A stretch of DNA of 64,000 bases from Chrysopilus asiliformis (taxonomy: Eukaryota; Arthropoda; Insecta; Diptera; Rhagionidae). This document shows, piece after piece, positions 54,926 through 64,000 of this stretch. Numbering within the stretch: position 1 is the first letter of the stretch; each line of letters begins with the position of its first letter. Both the position numbers and the translations under genes were made by a program. Below the pieces are notes generated by a model, which did no database searches, had not been told where the DNA came from, and worked only from the letters and a program-made list of their open reading frames with translations. The DNA is taken from the NCBI GenBank assembly GCA_964034945.1, contig OZ035963.1:34317644-34381643 (forward strand). The letters run 5' to 3'.

Positions 54926-55598
54926 GGGCGCATCCAACTACCAGAGCGGCTCTGGAGCGAAGCTCAGCTGTCAAAAAAATGCTCAGCTGTCAAAAAAATG
55001 CTCAGCTGAGCAGCATTTTGTGTCCTGAATGCACCGCTCATTTATATATGAGCTGTCATTGAAAGAAATTATTGTTCAAGATGGACCGCGATGTAATTAT
55101 CTCCGTAATGTTAGAAATTTGTGCTTCTGATACGATAAATCTGGAAGCTATTTCACTTTTGGTTGAAGAGTGTAATACTTCAGTTGAAGTCGCCCCAATC
55201 CGGAATGCGGCACCCGAAAGAAACCGGGATTATTTTGAGGTGACTATGCCGAAGTACACTCCCGAACTCTTTCGCCAACATTTTCCGCAACGCCGACTAT
55301 TTCCATTCCCGTTTGCTCAGCAAGAACTTCCATCAGGCTTCCCGTATTATAAATAACATAAATAACTATAAATATTATAAATAACACCATTTATGTATTT
55401 CCGTCGTCGTTTTTAGACATGAATTGAGGTTCTGTAATTCTTCATTTGACATTTGCTCAGCTACTGAGCGGAGTTCTTTTACGCTCAGAAAAAATGTGAG
55501 CTGCTCAGTTGAGCCGCTCTGTAGCGATTGCGTTCAGTAACTGAGCACCTTTTTCGCTCTAGAGCGATGCTGAGCCGCTCTGGTAGTTGGATGCACCC
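54926..55598 (+). mobile_element. PIF/Harbinger deletion derivative
   Basis: 673 bp flanked by ATT on both sides. Tips GGGCGCATCCAACTACCAGA and GGGTGCATCCAACTACCAGA (right complemented), continuing AGCGGCTC. 'GCTCAGCTG' words are repeated near both ends. Keeps the beginning of a transposase gene. Confidence 0.75.
55081..55356 (+). pseudogene. Harbinger transposase N-terminal fragment
   Basis: From the ATG at 55081: MDRDVIISVMLEICASD... and RNRDYFEVTMPKYTPELFRQ, which matches the N-terminal lead-in of HARBI1-like transposases (…YF…VP.Y....F..HFR). The frame then runs into unrelated PQRRLFPFP sequence and stops at 55354-55356; the DDE core is absent. The element is not related to 27678-30579 by its ends. 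Confidence 0.55.
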
Positions 55599-55601
55599 AT
55601 T

Positions 55602-56244
55602 GTTTTTGGCTGTACACTGAGAACGAATGGCAACTAAAATTGTTCTCGAACACGTGCGAGATTAAGGTCGCCGAGCTTTAAGCTCTAGGAGATTGTAGTC
55701 AATTTCTGGTCCCCTTTTGTTGTTCATGCTTGAAATATCTTAGTGTTTTATCTATGAATGCCCAGATTTCAATGAGCCTCTGTACATGGGCACTTATTTT
55801 GGTTCGCCCTGTCACTCGCTCCGACCAAGTGATGGTGAGGGCAGGGATGGCCCCAATTTGCCTTAGGAGGGAAGTAGATCGGACCAAAAATAGTAGTGGA
55901 TTGGTAGTAATAGTAGCAGATTTTCAAAAAAAAAACCTTTTCTACCTATGCCGATATACCAATTTGTATAACTAAAGCTAAATAGCTTTATCATTCATAA
56001 TACCAAAATTCTATCAACAAAAAACTTGCTGTAGTTCAGAAAATGACATTTAAAAACTTCTTTTTTATTGGCTGCCTCATATTTAATTTCGTTAGAAGGT
56101 TTTTACATTTAACATGTATAATACAATTTTTTGGTTGATTCATGTATTTTACAAAAAATAGTAGTAGATTTGATTTACTACGCACTGAAGCTTTTGAAGG
56201 CCAAAATAGTAGTAGACTTACTACAATTGTAGTAGGGGGACATC
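55602..56244. other. no gene called
   Basis: A minus frame at 55699-55887 (GAIPALTITWSERVTGRTK) has the look of old retroelement sequence, but I cannot name it. Downstream, 'AATAGTAGTAG' words recur at 55888, 56157 and 56206. Confidence 0.3.
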
Positions 56245-56340
56245 GCTGGGTGAGGGACGCAGTGGGGAGGGAAATCAAAAAGAGCGAACGAAATTTAGAT
56301 TCAGTTAAAATTTTCAGTCGCTAAACTGGTTTGTGTCTCG
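56245..56340 (-). repeat. fragment related to the MITE at 41596-41889
   Basis: 'GAGGGACGCAGTGGGGAGGGAAA' (here in part), 'AAAGAGCGAACGAA' and 'TTTAGATTCA' match the complement of 41700-41830 in the same order, including the flank of the AACCGG words. Confidence 0.6.
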
Positions 56341-56479
56341 TTTTGCTTTTGTTTGTCATTTCAGGTTTGCTCTGGTGCCGTGCGCATCTGAAAAATTCCG
56401 AGTTTTTTCTTTATATTTGTTTTACAAAATGACTAATTGGACAAAATTTGAGACGTCACTACTAATCATACTTCATACT

Positions 56480-56760
56480 AATATATAAAAATGAGTTGGT
56501 GTCTGTCTGCCTGTTCCTCTTTCACGCAAAAACGGCATGAGTGTCTGTGGTAGTTCTGGTTCCAATATAGGCATACGGAAAAGTAGCGCGAGGGGTAGGG
56601 GGAGTAAGGGGAGGGGGTAAAGTAATTTCGAAACTTAGTTTTTGCGCTAGGTTACTCTTTCGCGGCGAGACTACCGAGCCGATTGGCCTGAAGTTTAGCT
56701 CCATGCCATCAAAAAAAGATTCAAAAAACTGAACCCGTCAACGACGGGTATGCAAGCTAG
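56480..56760 (-). repeat. inverted relative of the 59270-59760 repeat
   Basis: On the minus strand it reads ...'GTTACTCTTTCGC' complement, 'AACTTTACCCCCTCCCC', 'CTATATTGGAACCAGAACTA' and ends with 'TTGCATACCCGTCGTTG', the same features as 59270-59760 in mixed order. Confidence 0.55.
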
Positions 56761-56989
56761 TAGAAAATGATCAACATTTCACAACTGAGTTGAATTTTAA
56801 GGTTATCTTCATCCCAATGTCTTGAACGTCAAAAAGGCGAAAGACGACGCGAATGAAAAAGGCGAAGCGTGTGCACACGACAGACAAAGGACGAAAGACA
56901 TCACGCCTGAAATAACTCTAACAGGCTCAATGCAATTTTTTCCAGTTATAGATTATGTATCTATACAGATGCATAACTATTGATTTCAC

Positions 56990-57300
56990 TCTGCCAATGC
57001 TGTACTATTGGAGATATTTTCATTAAAAGATAAAAAAGTATATTTTTGCGAATTGCTTGTAAGCCTCATAAAAATAATTAGATTTTGAATTAAAGTTTTA
57101 AAATTCTTTTTAAATTGGCCTTTTACCGAAACTCAGTATTTTAGAATTTGTAAAATAAAAATTCATGTTTTTATATAAAACTAAAATTTTATTTGTCGTG
57201 TTGTAGTGAAAATTGTGCAGAATCGTAAACTTTGTACAAGAAAGTCATCTGCTGCTCAAATCATATATTGTTTTCTTGAAATTGGTTTGTTTTGGCCGTA
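56990..57300. repeat. dispersed repeat related to 33410-33990
   Basis: Shares 'TTTTTGCGAATTGCTTG', 'TTATATAAAACTAAAATTTT', 'ACAAGAAAGTCAT' with that stretch. Confidence 0.5.
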
Positions 57301-59269
57301 CTTTGTTTTTGATCAATTATTTTATTCGCCTAAGCGATCTTTTTTGTGTAGAACAGGAAACGCCTATACAGAAACTAGGAGTGGATAGAGATGCCATTGC
57401 AAATAAAAATATAAATCCTCCATATGGTTATTTAATAGCCTCAGCTCTTTTCTAATCATAAGAGTTTTATTATTTCAATTACTTATCTCACTTTTGTTTT
57501 CTTGAGAGCAGTAAATTTCCATTTCGCAAATACACACGAAACGAACTCGCACGTATTTTTATCTTGTTCTCATTCTTTTCTTATTTTTGAAGCATAAACC
57601 AGGAACTCAACTAGTCCTACAGGTACGGTTTTGTCTGATATGTCGCATTATTGTACTGTTGACTAATATGCCAACCGATTTCGGCTGGTACCTATCCCGA
57701 AAATGTTAAACATAAGCATATAACATCTGAAAAACATCATAAAATAAAAATATGCATATTTTACCGTGGCATATATCTATATATTACAACAGATTCGTAA
57801 AAGGAACATCTTATTAACATTTAAACCTACAATACGTAAATCGGGCATACAATTCAAATTGCTTGTATGAGCATTAAACGATTCCTTTTCCAACAAGCTC
57901 CCTTTTCAATTTTAATAGAAAATCCAGTCAAATCCTACGTTCCTACCAAACATTGCAAGACATTGTATAATAGAAAACATACAACAATTAATTGGAATTA
58001 CACGTGCCAGTATAAATATACATAATATATACATATATACGGTTGTATTTACAATAAATTGTAACAAAATTTTGGTAGAAATTCATAGTCAAGTTGACCA
58101 ATACTACCTAAAGATACTTTTAGTAAAATATATATTATTCAAAATTACCTACATATATTATTGTATATACTATATATCTACATATAATACCGATACCTAT
58201 ATCAGCCTTTCCCTGCTGGGATTATGTCGTACTGGTTTTCCCTTTCGGACAAAGGTAATTAGGTACAATAATCATGTCGGCAATTTGTTTCTTCCTTCAT
58301 TTCCAGGAAGCAAGTTATCCCTAATTTGACATCCAGTATGATAAGCACAAGCAAAAATATAAACACGGAACAATGTTTTTTTTTGTGTATTTTTTCGGTT
58401 TATGTATGTTTTAGCTAATTGAACAGAAAACTTTAAGGTCTATTTCGTAAATAAAACATTTTTAATTTGTAACATTTTTAATTACTTACGAAGGAAACCT
58501 TTTTTTTACCGATCTGTTAAAGAAATTGAAACACAAGACGACATCTTTCACAATGTCCTGTAATTTATTATAGGGCTTTTTTATAAACGCATTCTTCAGG
58601 TAACATTTTTTTTTTCTCTCAACTTTTGGAAAAATAGCGATAGCTATAACCGGTACCTCCCACACATTTTTTTGTTTTTGTTTTTTTTTTTTTTTTTTAA
58701 ATACAGTTTTTTGAAAAATTTTGAAACTTTTGCGCTTTTGAGAAAAAGGAATATAACAGAATTGAAAGGATATCAAAATTTCTACATTTTTTGCTATAAC
58801 GATTTTTTTCTGAAACGGTTCTTAAAATATTTAAAAAAAACAAGAGGTTTTTTTTGAAAATCTCTCGAAAACTATGGGCTTTTGGGAAAATATGAATATA
58901 TTCAAAGGAAGAAAAATTTCCTGCATTTTTTCCTTCGCATAAGGGTTAGTAAATAGGCAAAATCGGACTATTTAGGGGAAAGTCTCCTGGCGCCGGACAG
59001 TCCCTAAATCCAGGCACTTGCTTGATTTCAGGAACACTACTCCGAAATGTTCAAAGAATTATATTTCTAGCATAGCTAAGTTATTTCAAACAGCCCGACT
59101 ACGTTTTCAATTAATTTTACTACAGGACCTTTACTACAGGACCTTTACTACAGGACTTTTTTTTGTTGATTTAAATATTAGACTAAAACCTTAAAAGTCA
59201 TAGTTAACCAAGCATGAATTATCTTGTACCGAATTTGTCGTTAATATTCTAAAATTCCTTTTTTTGGAA
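57301..59269. other. no gene recognised
   Basis: About 2 kb of AT-rich DNA. A GT-AG pair at 58252-58305 could be read as a tiny intron but has no coding context. 'TACTACAGGACCTT' is repeated in tandem at 59120-59155. Confidence 0.45.
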
Positions 59270-59760
59270 ATACTAGCTTGCATACCCGTCGTTGCCGGGT
59301 TAAGTTTTTTCAATTTTTTTTATTCTTTTATGGTCTATGTTGGAGCCAATCGGCTCGGTAGTTTCCCCGCGAAAGAGTAACATAGAGGAAGAGCTAAGTT
59401 TCGAGACCACTTTACCCCCTCCCCTTACTCCCCCACCTCTCGGGCTACTTTTAATGGGTCTATGTTGGGGCTGGACCCCCGACGAACATCTATGCCAAAT
59501 TTCAGGCCAATCGGTTCAGTAGTTTCTCCGCGAAAGAGTAACATAGCGCAAAAACTAAGTTTCGAAATAACTTTACCCGCTCCCCTTACTCCCCCCACCC
59601 CTCGCGCTACTTTTCCGTATGCCTATGTTGGAACCAGAACTACCACAGATACTCATGCCAAATTTCAAGTCAATCGGTTCAGCCGTTTTTGCGTGAAAGA
59701 GGAACAGACAGATAGACAGACAGACAGACAGACACCAACTCATTTAACTCAAGTGTCCGG
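59270..59760 (+). repeat. interspersed repeat with three tandem units
   Basis: Opens 'ACTAGCTTGCATACCCGTCG', has three diverged units of about 110-130 bp each carrying 'CCAATCGG(C/T)TC(G/A)G', 'CGCGAAAGAGTAACATAG' and 'ACTTTACCC(C/G)CTCCCCTTACTCCC', and ends in an ACAG microsatellite (59704-59730). Non-coding; probably the tail of a retroposon family. Confidence 0.65.
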
Positions 59761-61195
59761 CACTAGGGGACAATTTTTGTTGTTGTAAAATTATCGCCCA
59801 AGACTTTTTTATTAATTTTTTCTTCGTTAATTCACTGTCTTATATCTTTAACTGAACAGAGAAACAGGGGTAGAAAAATCAACACATGTTGCAAAATTAA
59901 TGTAAAAACTTTAAGTGTCCGCCGCTAGGGGAATTCCCTGTTCCCTTTCTCCCAAACAAATGGAAAAATGGTTCGCGATTTTCTTGAAAACAGTGCTTCA
60001 AAATGAAAATTTTATGAAAAAACGCATTTTAGCATAAAAAGGATTTTAGCTTAATGCTTTCATACATGAAAGTACTTTCGAAGAAGCCTGACGACAGTAG
60101 GCGAAACGTTGAGACATTCAATAAAAATGTTCTAAAAAGGATTAATTAGTTTAATTCGATGACCGAGTAACCCGAGGAAACAAGTAGATTTCATAAATTG
60201 ATCAACGGTCGAGCTTTAAAAAATGGGTACTTTCTAAACATAAAAATAAAAAAAAAAGATTTTTATTGTTTTCAAAAGTTTATTATTATCCGATTGACGC
60301 CGGGTACTGCAAGCTAATAAAAGCCTTCCAATAGATTTTGTATTTCATTTACTATATTGTTATAACAAAAAATGTCAAAAGTACTCCTTATGATTGGATC
60401 TCTAGAGTGACATTACCCCATTATCATATATAAAATCCTTGCAACCATTTTTAAACAAAGTAATAAAACATAATAATGAAAGAAGTTAATCTTGATCCTA
60501 AAACCAGCGGTTTTTTGTAACTTAACGAAACTAATCAACATTTTTTTTAACAAGGATACAAAAGGCGAGCTCATTTTCTTAAAGACCTTTTAATTCTACT
60601 TCATCACTTAACTAAACTCAAAGCCCTTTTTAACTAGGTATCAGGTAATTTAATAATCTCTCCCCTTTGTAACGTTAGCAAAAAAGCTCTTATGCAAATT
60701 AATCTTAAGAGTAATTTTAGACATTTTCCTCGTTGTTTTTATAGATGTATAGATGTTTAATATTTTCAACTCTTTAGATACTGCCTTCACTTCTTTTAAA
60801 GTTTCTAAATGTAAGTAACTGTAAGTAATATTTGTACAGTTAAAAGTTATTACTGTCTCACTGGGCAAAAAAATCTTTCTTAAAGTTTTTTTAAAAAATG
60901 TCTCGGTTGTCTATATTTATTTTTTATGATTTTGAAAACTGCATAGATTTATTAAAATAATTCTCGTTTTCTTTTCGTAATCACCCTCCATCTGTCCGTG
61001 TATCGCTCCTTCCCGTTCCTCTGGTTATCCTGACAATCATGAAACTGTTGTTTCTTCTTAGCGGGCCAATTAAGGTGTCTTTTTGGCTACCATTGAAACA
61101 ATTTCATAGTATGTAAAGACAGACCAAAATACAGTTTAAAGGAAATCACATATATATATATATAGCAGGGTAATGGCGTATACCAAATTTCGGAC
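59761..61195. other. no gene; one DINE-body unit and a structured motif
   Basis: A single DINE-1-like body unit lies at about 59935-60070 ('TTTTCTTGAAAACAGTGCTTC'). At 60080-60125 'GAAGAAGCCTGACGAC', 'AGTAGGCGAAACGTTGAG' and AATAAA follow each other, with GCCT/AGGC able to pair. A short (TA)n lies near 61150. Confidence 0.45.
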
Positions 61196-61198
61196 TAA

Positions 61199-61698
61199 TG
61201 GTTCAACCACAATGAAGGTAGCAAGCGGCAGCGGCGATGGCGGGCGGCATGGCGCCGCCACACATACCGCCGAGCCAGCTACAATGATAGAGGCACCGTC
61301 GGCATATGCTTCTGTCAAAATTGAAACGTCAAAACTTATTTAATTCGTCCGCTACTTTGCTCCATTTATTTTCCTTTATGCCTGTCCTTTTATATTGAGG
61401 ATGGGCCAAATCGTAGAGCATTGGATTTCTTTTTACGACCTCTTTTAATTTTTCCTCCGTTGTCGGCATCTTGCGAAATCAAAACGTCAAAAATCTCCAT
61501 AGAATGTGGCGCCGAATGTGGGGTTTTCATAAAACATTTTGGGCGGCGGCGGCAAGTTTGACTTGGTTTCAAACTCGGCGGCGACGGAAAAGTTCGCTGC
61601 CGTTTCCGCTGTATTGTAGCAGCTCTAGTTGCGCTACGTTAGTGCAAACGAAATGCCGCCCGCCGCTGCCGCTTGCCGCCTTCACTGTGGTTGAACCA
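61199..61698. mobile_element. GC-rich MITE, TAA flanked
   Basis: 500 bp between TAA sites (61196-61198, 61699-61701). Tips TGGTTCAACCACAATGAAGG and TGGTTCAACCACAGTGAAGG, followed on both sides by GGCGGCAGCGG-type sequence. The interior is far more GC-rich than its surroundings. The 60-76 codon frames here are composition artefacts. Confidence 0.7.
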
Positions 61699-61701
61699 TA
61701 A

Positions 61702-62010
61702 CTAACCTTGTCTCACATTTTATGATAAAAGTACTGTGCCAAATTTCAAGTCTTTAGCTCAATGTGTTCGCTAGGTATCATTATATTTATTGCTTCTATT
61801 TTGAAAAAAAACAGGTGATGGGTTCCGGGAATGGTAGTGATAAATCGACTACGAAGAAAATAATTAGGGGGGGAAAGATGATTAGGAAAATTGGTTGAGT
61901 GGTTTTCTAGGGCGCCATTGTAAATGATTTTTCTCCACCTGAAAATTAATTCGGACCTTTTGTTAGCCATTTTCCTTCACAAATTAAAGAATTTCGAATT
62001 AACCTACATC
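61702..62010. other. repeat debris, no gene
   Basis: Starts with 'CCAAATTTCAAGTCTTTAGC' wording related to the retroposon-tail blocks; nothing else noticed. Confidence 0.4.
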
Positions 62011-62012
62011 TA

Positions 62013-63845
62013 CAGTGTTTTAAGAAAGTTACGCACCATTCCACGCATTTGATAAAAAAGTGAACTCACCTCCCACTATAGTACTTCTTTTGTAAATCAT
62101 CAACCTATCTTCAGACAAGGATTCTGTAACGTGTTGTCAGATTCTTTTCTATTTTGCCGATCGCGGTGGATTCATTTCGAGTTCAATATGCTGAACTGGA
62201 ACACCTACGAAATCAATGATCGCCGCATACATTTTATTTTGTCTTCCGGCTCAAGCTCACGGTACGGGGGGGTTCTTTTCGATCACTGAATTCGTTCGAC
62301 GCTACATAAAGAATTATGTATGCGTGGATGGCCCTTGCGCGTAACAAACAAATCGTCCCTGTCCCAAGTTCGTGGAAACTAGATGGCGAACGTTTCCTCT
62401 TCCCTGCCGCCTCGTCAACTTCTTGACACAATTGACCCACCGAAACTTAACGACACTTACGCTCGCAGTACTTTCCCTGTCTCTCCTAGTAATCTAAACT
62501 TCCAACATATTTAATCAAAAATATCCCCAAACGAACCTGAATCTTCGTCAAAGATCAAAAAAATAATAGTCCTTTATTACGTCGACCACAACAACAAAAA
62601 AGTATGATAATAAAAGAATTCGTATTTATTTAAAGATTTTCTTCTTCTTTTAATTCGTGAATGTTTATTTTTTGTTTATTCAATTTCATTGTTTTAACTA
62701 TACTAACCCTACTAAGCCTAATATAATTGTACAAATTTTTAAATATATTTTCTTTTCTTTCGTTATATAATTCAATGTTTGATTCAAAAGTATTTTTTTT
62801 TATACAACAAGAAAGTGTTTGGTACTCATCGTGTTTTTCCTGTGTTTCAATAAACGTTGGTCGGATGATGATCTTCGATGTTTGCTGCTTTGTTGAATGT
62901 TGCATATAGTGTTGTTTAATGTTGCATGCTCCGTGTTGTATGCTGACGTCCTCCTGTGGCTCGAACTTGCGTTGCTTTTTTTTTATGTTTTTATTTATTT
63001 ATTTTTTGTTCTTTAAATATACACAAACTATGTATTAGATATGTTGATTAAATGTTTTATGTGTGATCACAAACTATGTATTAGATATGCCGATTAAATG
63101 TTTTATGTGCAATCCATATCACAAAAATCATCGGATAAATTGTCTCACTATACATATATTGTTTGTCTAAGCTTTCACTAAACTTTTAGTGTGTTTTTTT
63201 TTTTGTTTAATTTTAATTAACAATTTTAATTACGTGTATTTATTTATATGATAGGGAATAACCCCTTTTTGATTTTCGCGTCAAAATTAAACGTGCAAGC
63301 GATCCTGCCGAAGCAACGCTACATCTCCGAGTGAACTTCTAATTTTTAATTTTTCGTTAATCGTCGTTTTGGTACCGTATTCTTTCTATTGTATCTTAAA
63401 ATAGTTATGGGCTCAAATTTGAATTCTTTTATTGTTCTTTTGAAATTAGAATTTAAGAGAATCCTGCACGTGTTCAATATTTCAAAAGGACTTTTAAATT
63501 TTGACCATCGAGATAATAATTCAGAATATTCTTTTTGAATCCGTTGCTACAATTATTTTTTGAATTTCAAAAAAAATTTAACTGTGATATAAACTAAATC
63601 CTAAGCTGGCATTATACCCTACATGATAGATTAATATATTTTGAATTTTTTTGTATAAATCATATACTCATTATAATTGTTTTGTTTTTCCTTTATAAAC
63701 AAAATATGCCCGTTACAATTCAAGAAATGATTAGTAATCCTGGTTAGGACACAATATTATTATAAATTTAAAAAATTGAAATATGATTCAAAACTTTCTG
63801 AATGTTGATTTTTTCGTAATGGTGCGAAACTTTTTTAACACAGTG
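62013..63845. mobile_element. Tc/mariner-like end pair around 1.8 kb
   Basis: TA-flanked ends CAGTGTTTTAAGAAAGTTAC and CACTGTGTTAAAAAAGTTTC (right complemented) agree at 23 of 28 bases and resemble Tc-type tips. The DNA between them shows no transposase motif, so either the element is ancient, has been replaced by other insertions, or the two ends belong to different copies. Confidence 0.45.
63021..63109. repeat. 46-bp direct tandem duplication
   Basis: ACAAACTATGTATTAGATAT plus GATTAAATGTTTTATGTG occurs twice in a row (63023 and 63069) with a 2-base difference (TT against CC) and a short spacer. Confidence 0.8.
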
Positions 63846-63847
63846 TA

Positions 63848-64000
63848 TACCTCGGGTCATTTCTGACCCAGCGCAAATCAGTTTTCATCTTTCCGAAAAT
63901 CTATTTCCCGGTAGTTGAGTGAATTTTCTTATTTAATAGTGCATTTCCTGCTGCTAAATACGTAAAAATTCTCATAATATGTTTTCTGTCAGAATGTGTT
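63848..64000. other. no gene; possible start of another MITE
   Basis: 'GGGTCATTTCTGACCC' (63855-63870) resembles the palindromic word in the MITE at 18901-19129. The window ends before a partner could be seen. Confidence 0.3.

Noticed and set aside
55699..55887. Frame containing GAIPALTITWSERVTGRTK as a host gene
   Set aside because: Looks like old retroelement sequence but has no identifiable domain; recorded only in the gap description.
58252..58305. Possible 54-nt intron
   Set aside because: GT and AG ends are present, but neither side has a coding frame or start.
58486..58776. 96-codon Lys/Phe-rich minus frame
   Set aside because: Driven by poly-A/poly-T runs; no signal, domain or splice context.
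60085..60110. Hammerhead ribozyme
   Set aside because: CTGACGA and CGAAAC are present, but the intervening bases do not form the required second stem.
61136..61701. Ala/Pro-rich frames in GC-rich DNA
   Set aside because: They lie within a TAA-flanked MITE whose GC-rich arms create long frames by composition.

Overview
The window looks like AT-rich, gene-poor, repeat-packed nuclear DNA of an insect, most likely a fly. The reasons are GT-AG introns of about 60 nt, many TA-, TTAA- and TAA-flanked DNA transposons, and nine copies of a dispersed repeat built like the Drosophila DINE-1 (INE-1) Helentron-derived elements. There is also a roo-like BEL/Pao retroelement with an envelope gene, and mariner and jockey/CR1-type LINE debris. 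The species cannot be named from the sequence. No rRNA, tRNA gene or CRISPR array was seen.

Layout. 1-8306: MITEs, foldback elements and two DINE-1-like copies. 8312-16572: a complete, very young BEL/Pao element on the minus strand, with identical 430-bp LTRs, a 5-bp target duplication, a tRNA-Trp primer site and one gag-pol-env frame. 16573-27657: a LINE tail, a deleted mariner, several TTAA- and TA-flanked MITEs, two DINE-1-like copies and a weak promoter plus mini-ORF candidate. 27658-31599: a hAT-type element (8-bp duplication) split by a complete two-gene PIF/Harbinger transposon (TAA duplication). 31600-41900: minisatellites, DINE-1-like copies and their amplified body unit, a truncated LINE, and one convincing host-type gene at 38766-39380. 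41900-51000: MITEs and two broken mariners. 51005-53619: a CACTG-ended transposon carrying an unnamed zinc-finger gene in several exons. 53620-64000: a Harbinger deletion derivative, further repeats and a large, degraded Tc/mariner-like pair of ends.

How the genes work together. Almost everything coding is self-mobilisation machinery. The BEL/Pao frame supplies capsid, protease, reverse transcriptase/RNase H, integrase and a baculovirus-F-like envelope. The Harbinger pair supplies a DDE transposase and its MADF/BESS DNA-binding partner, convergently arranged. The only plausible host genes are a small secreted Thr/Gly-rich protein with three exons (38766-39380), two orphan zinc-finger-like exons (31959-32086 and 48220-48324), and, weakly, a 32-codon secreted peptide downstream of a TATA/Inr pair at 24784.

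Limits. Coordinates of MITE ends come from matching terminal repeats and target duplications by eye. Divergence, copy number and expression could not be measured.
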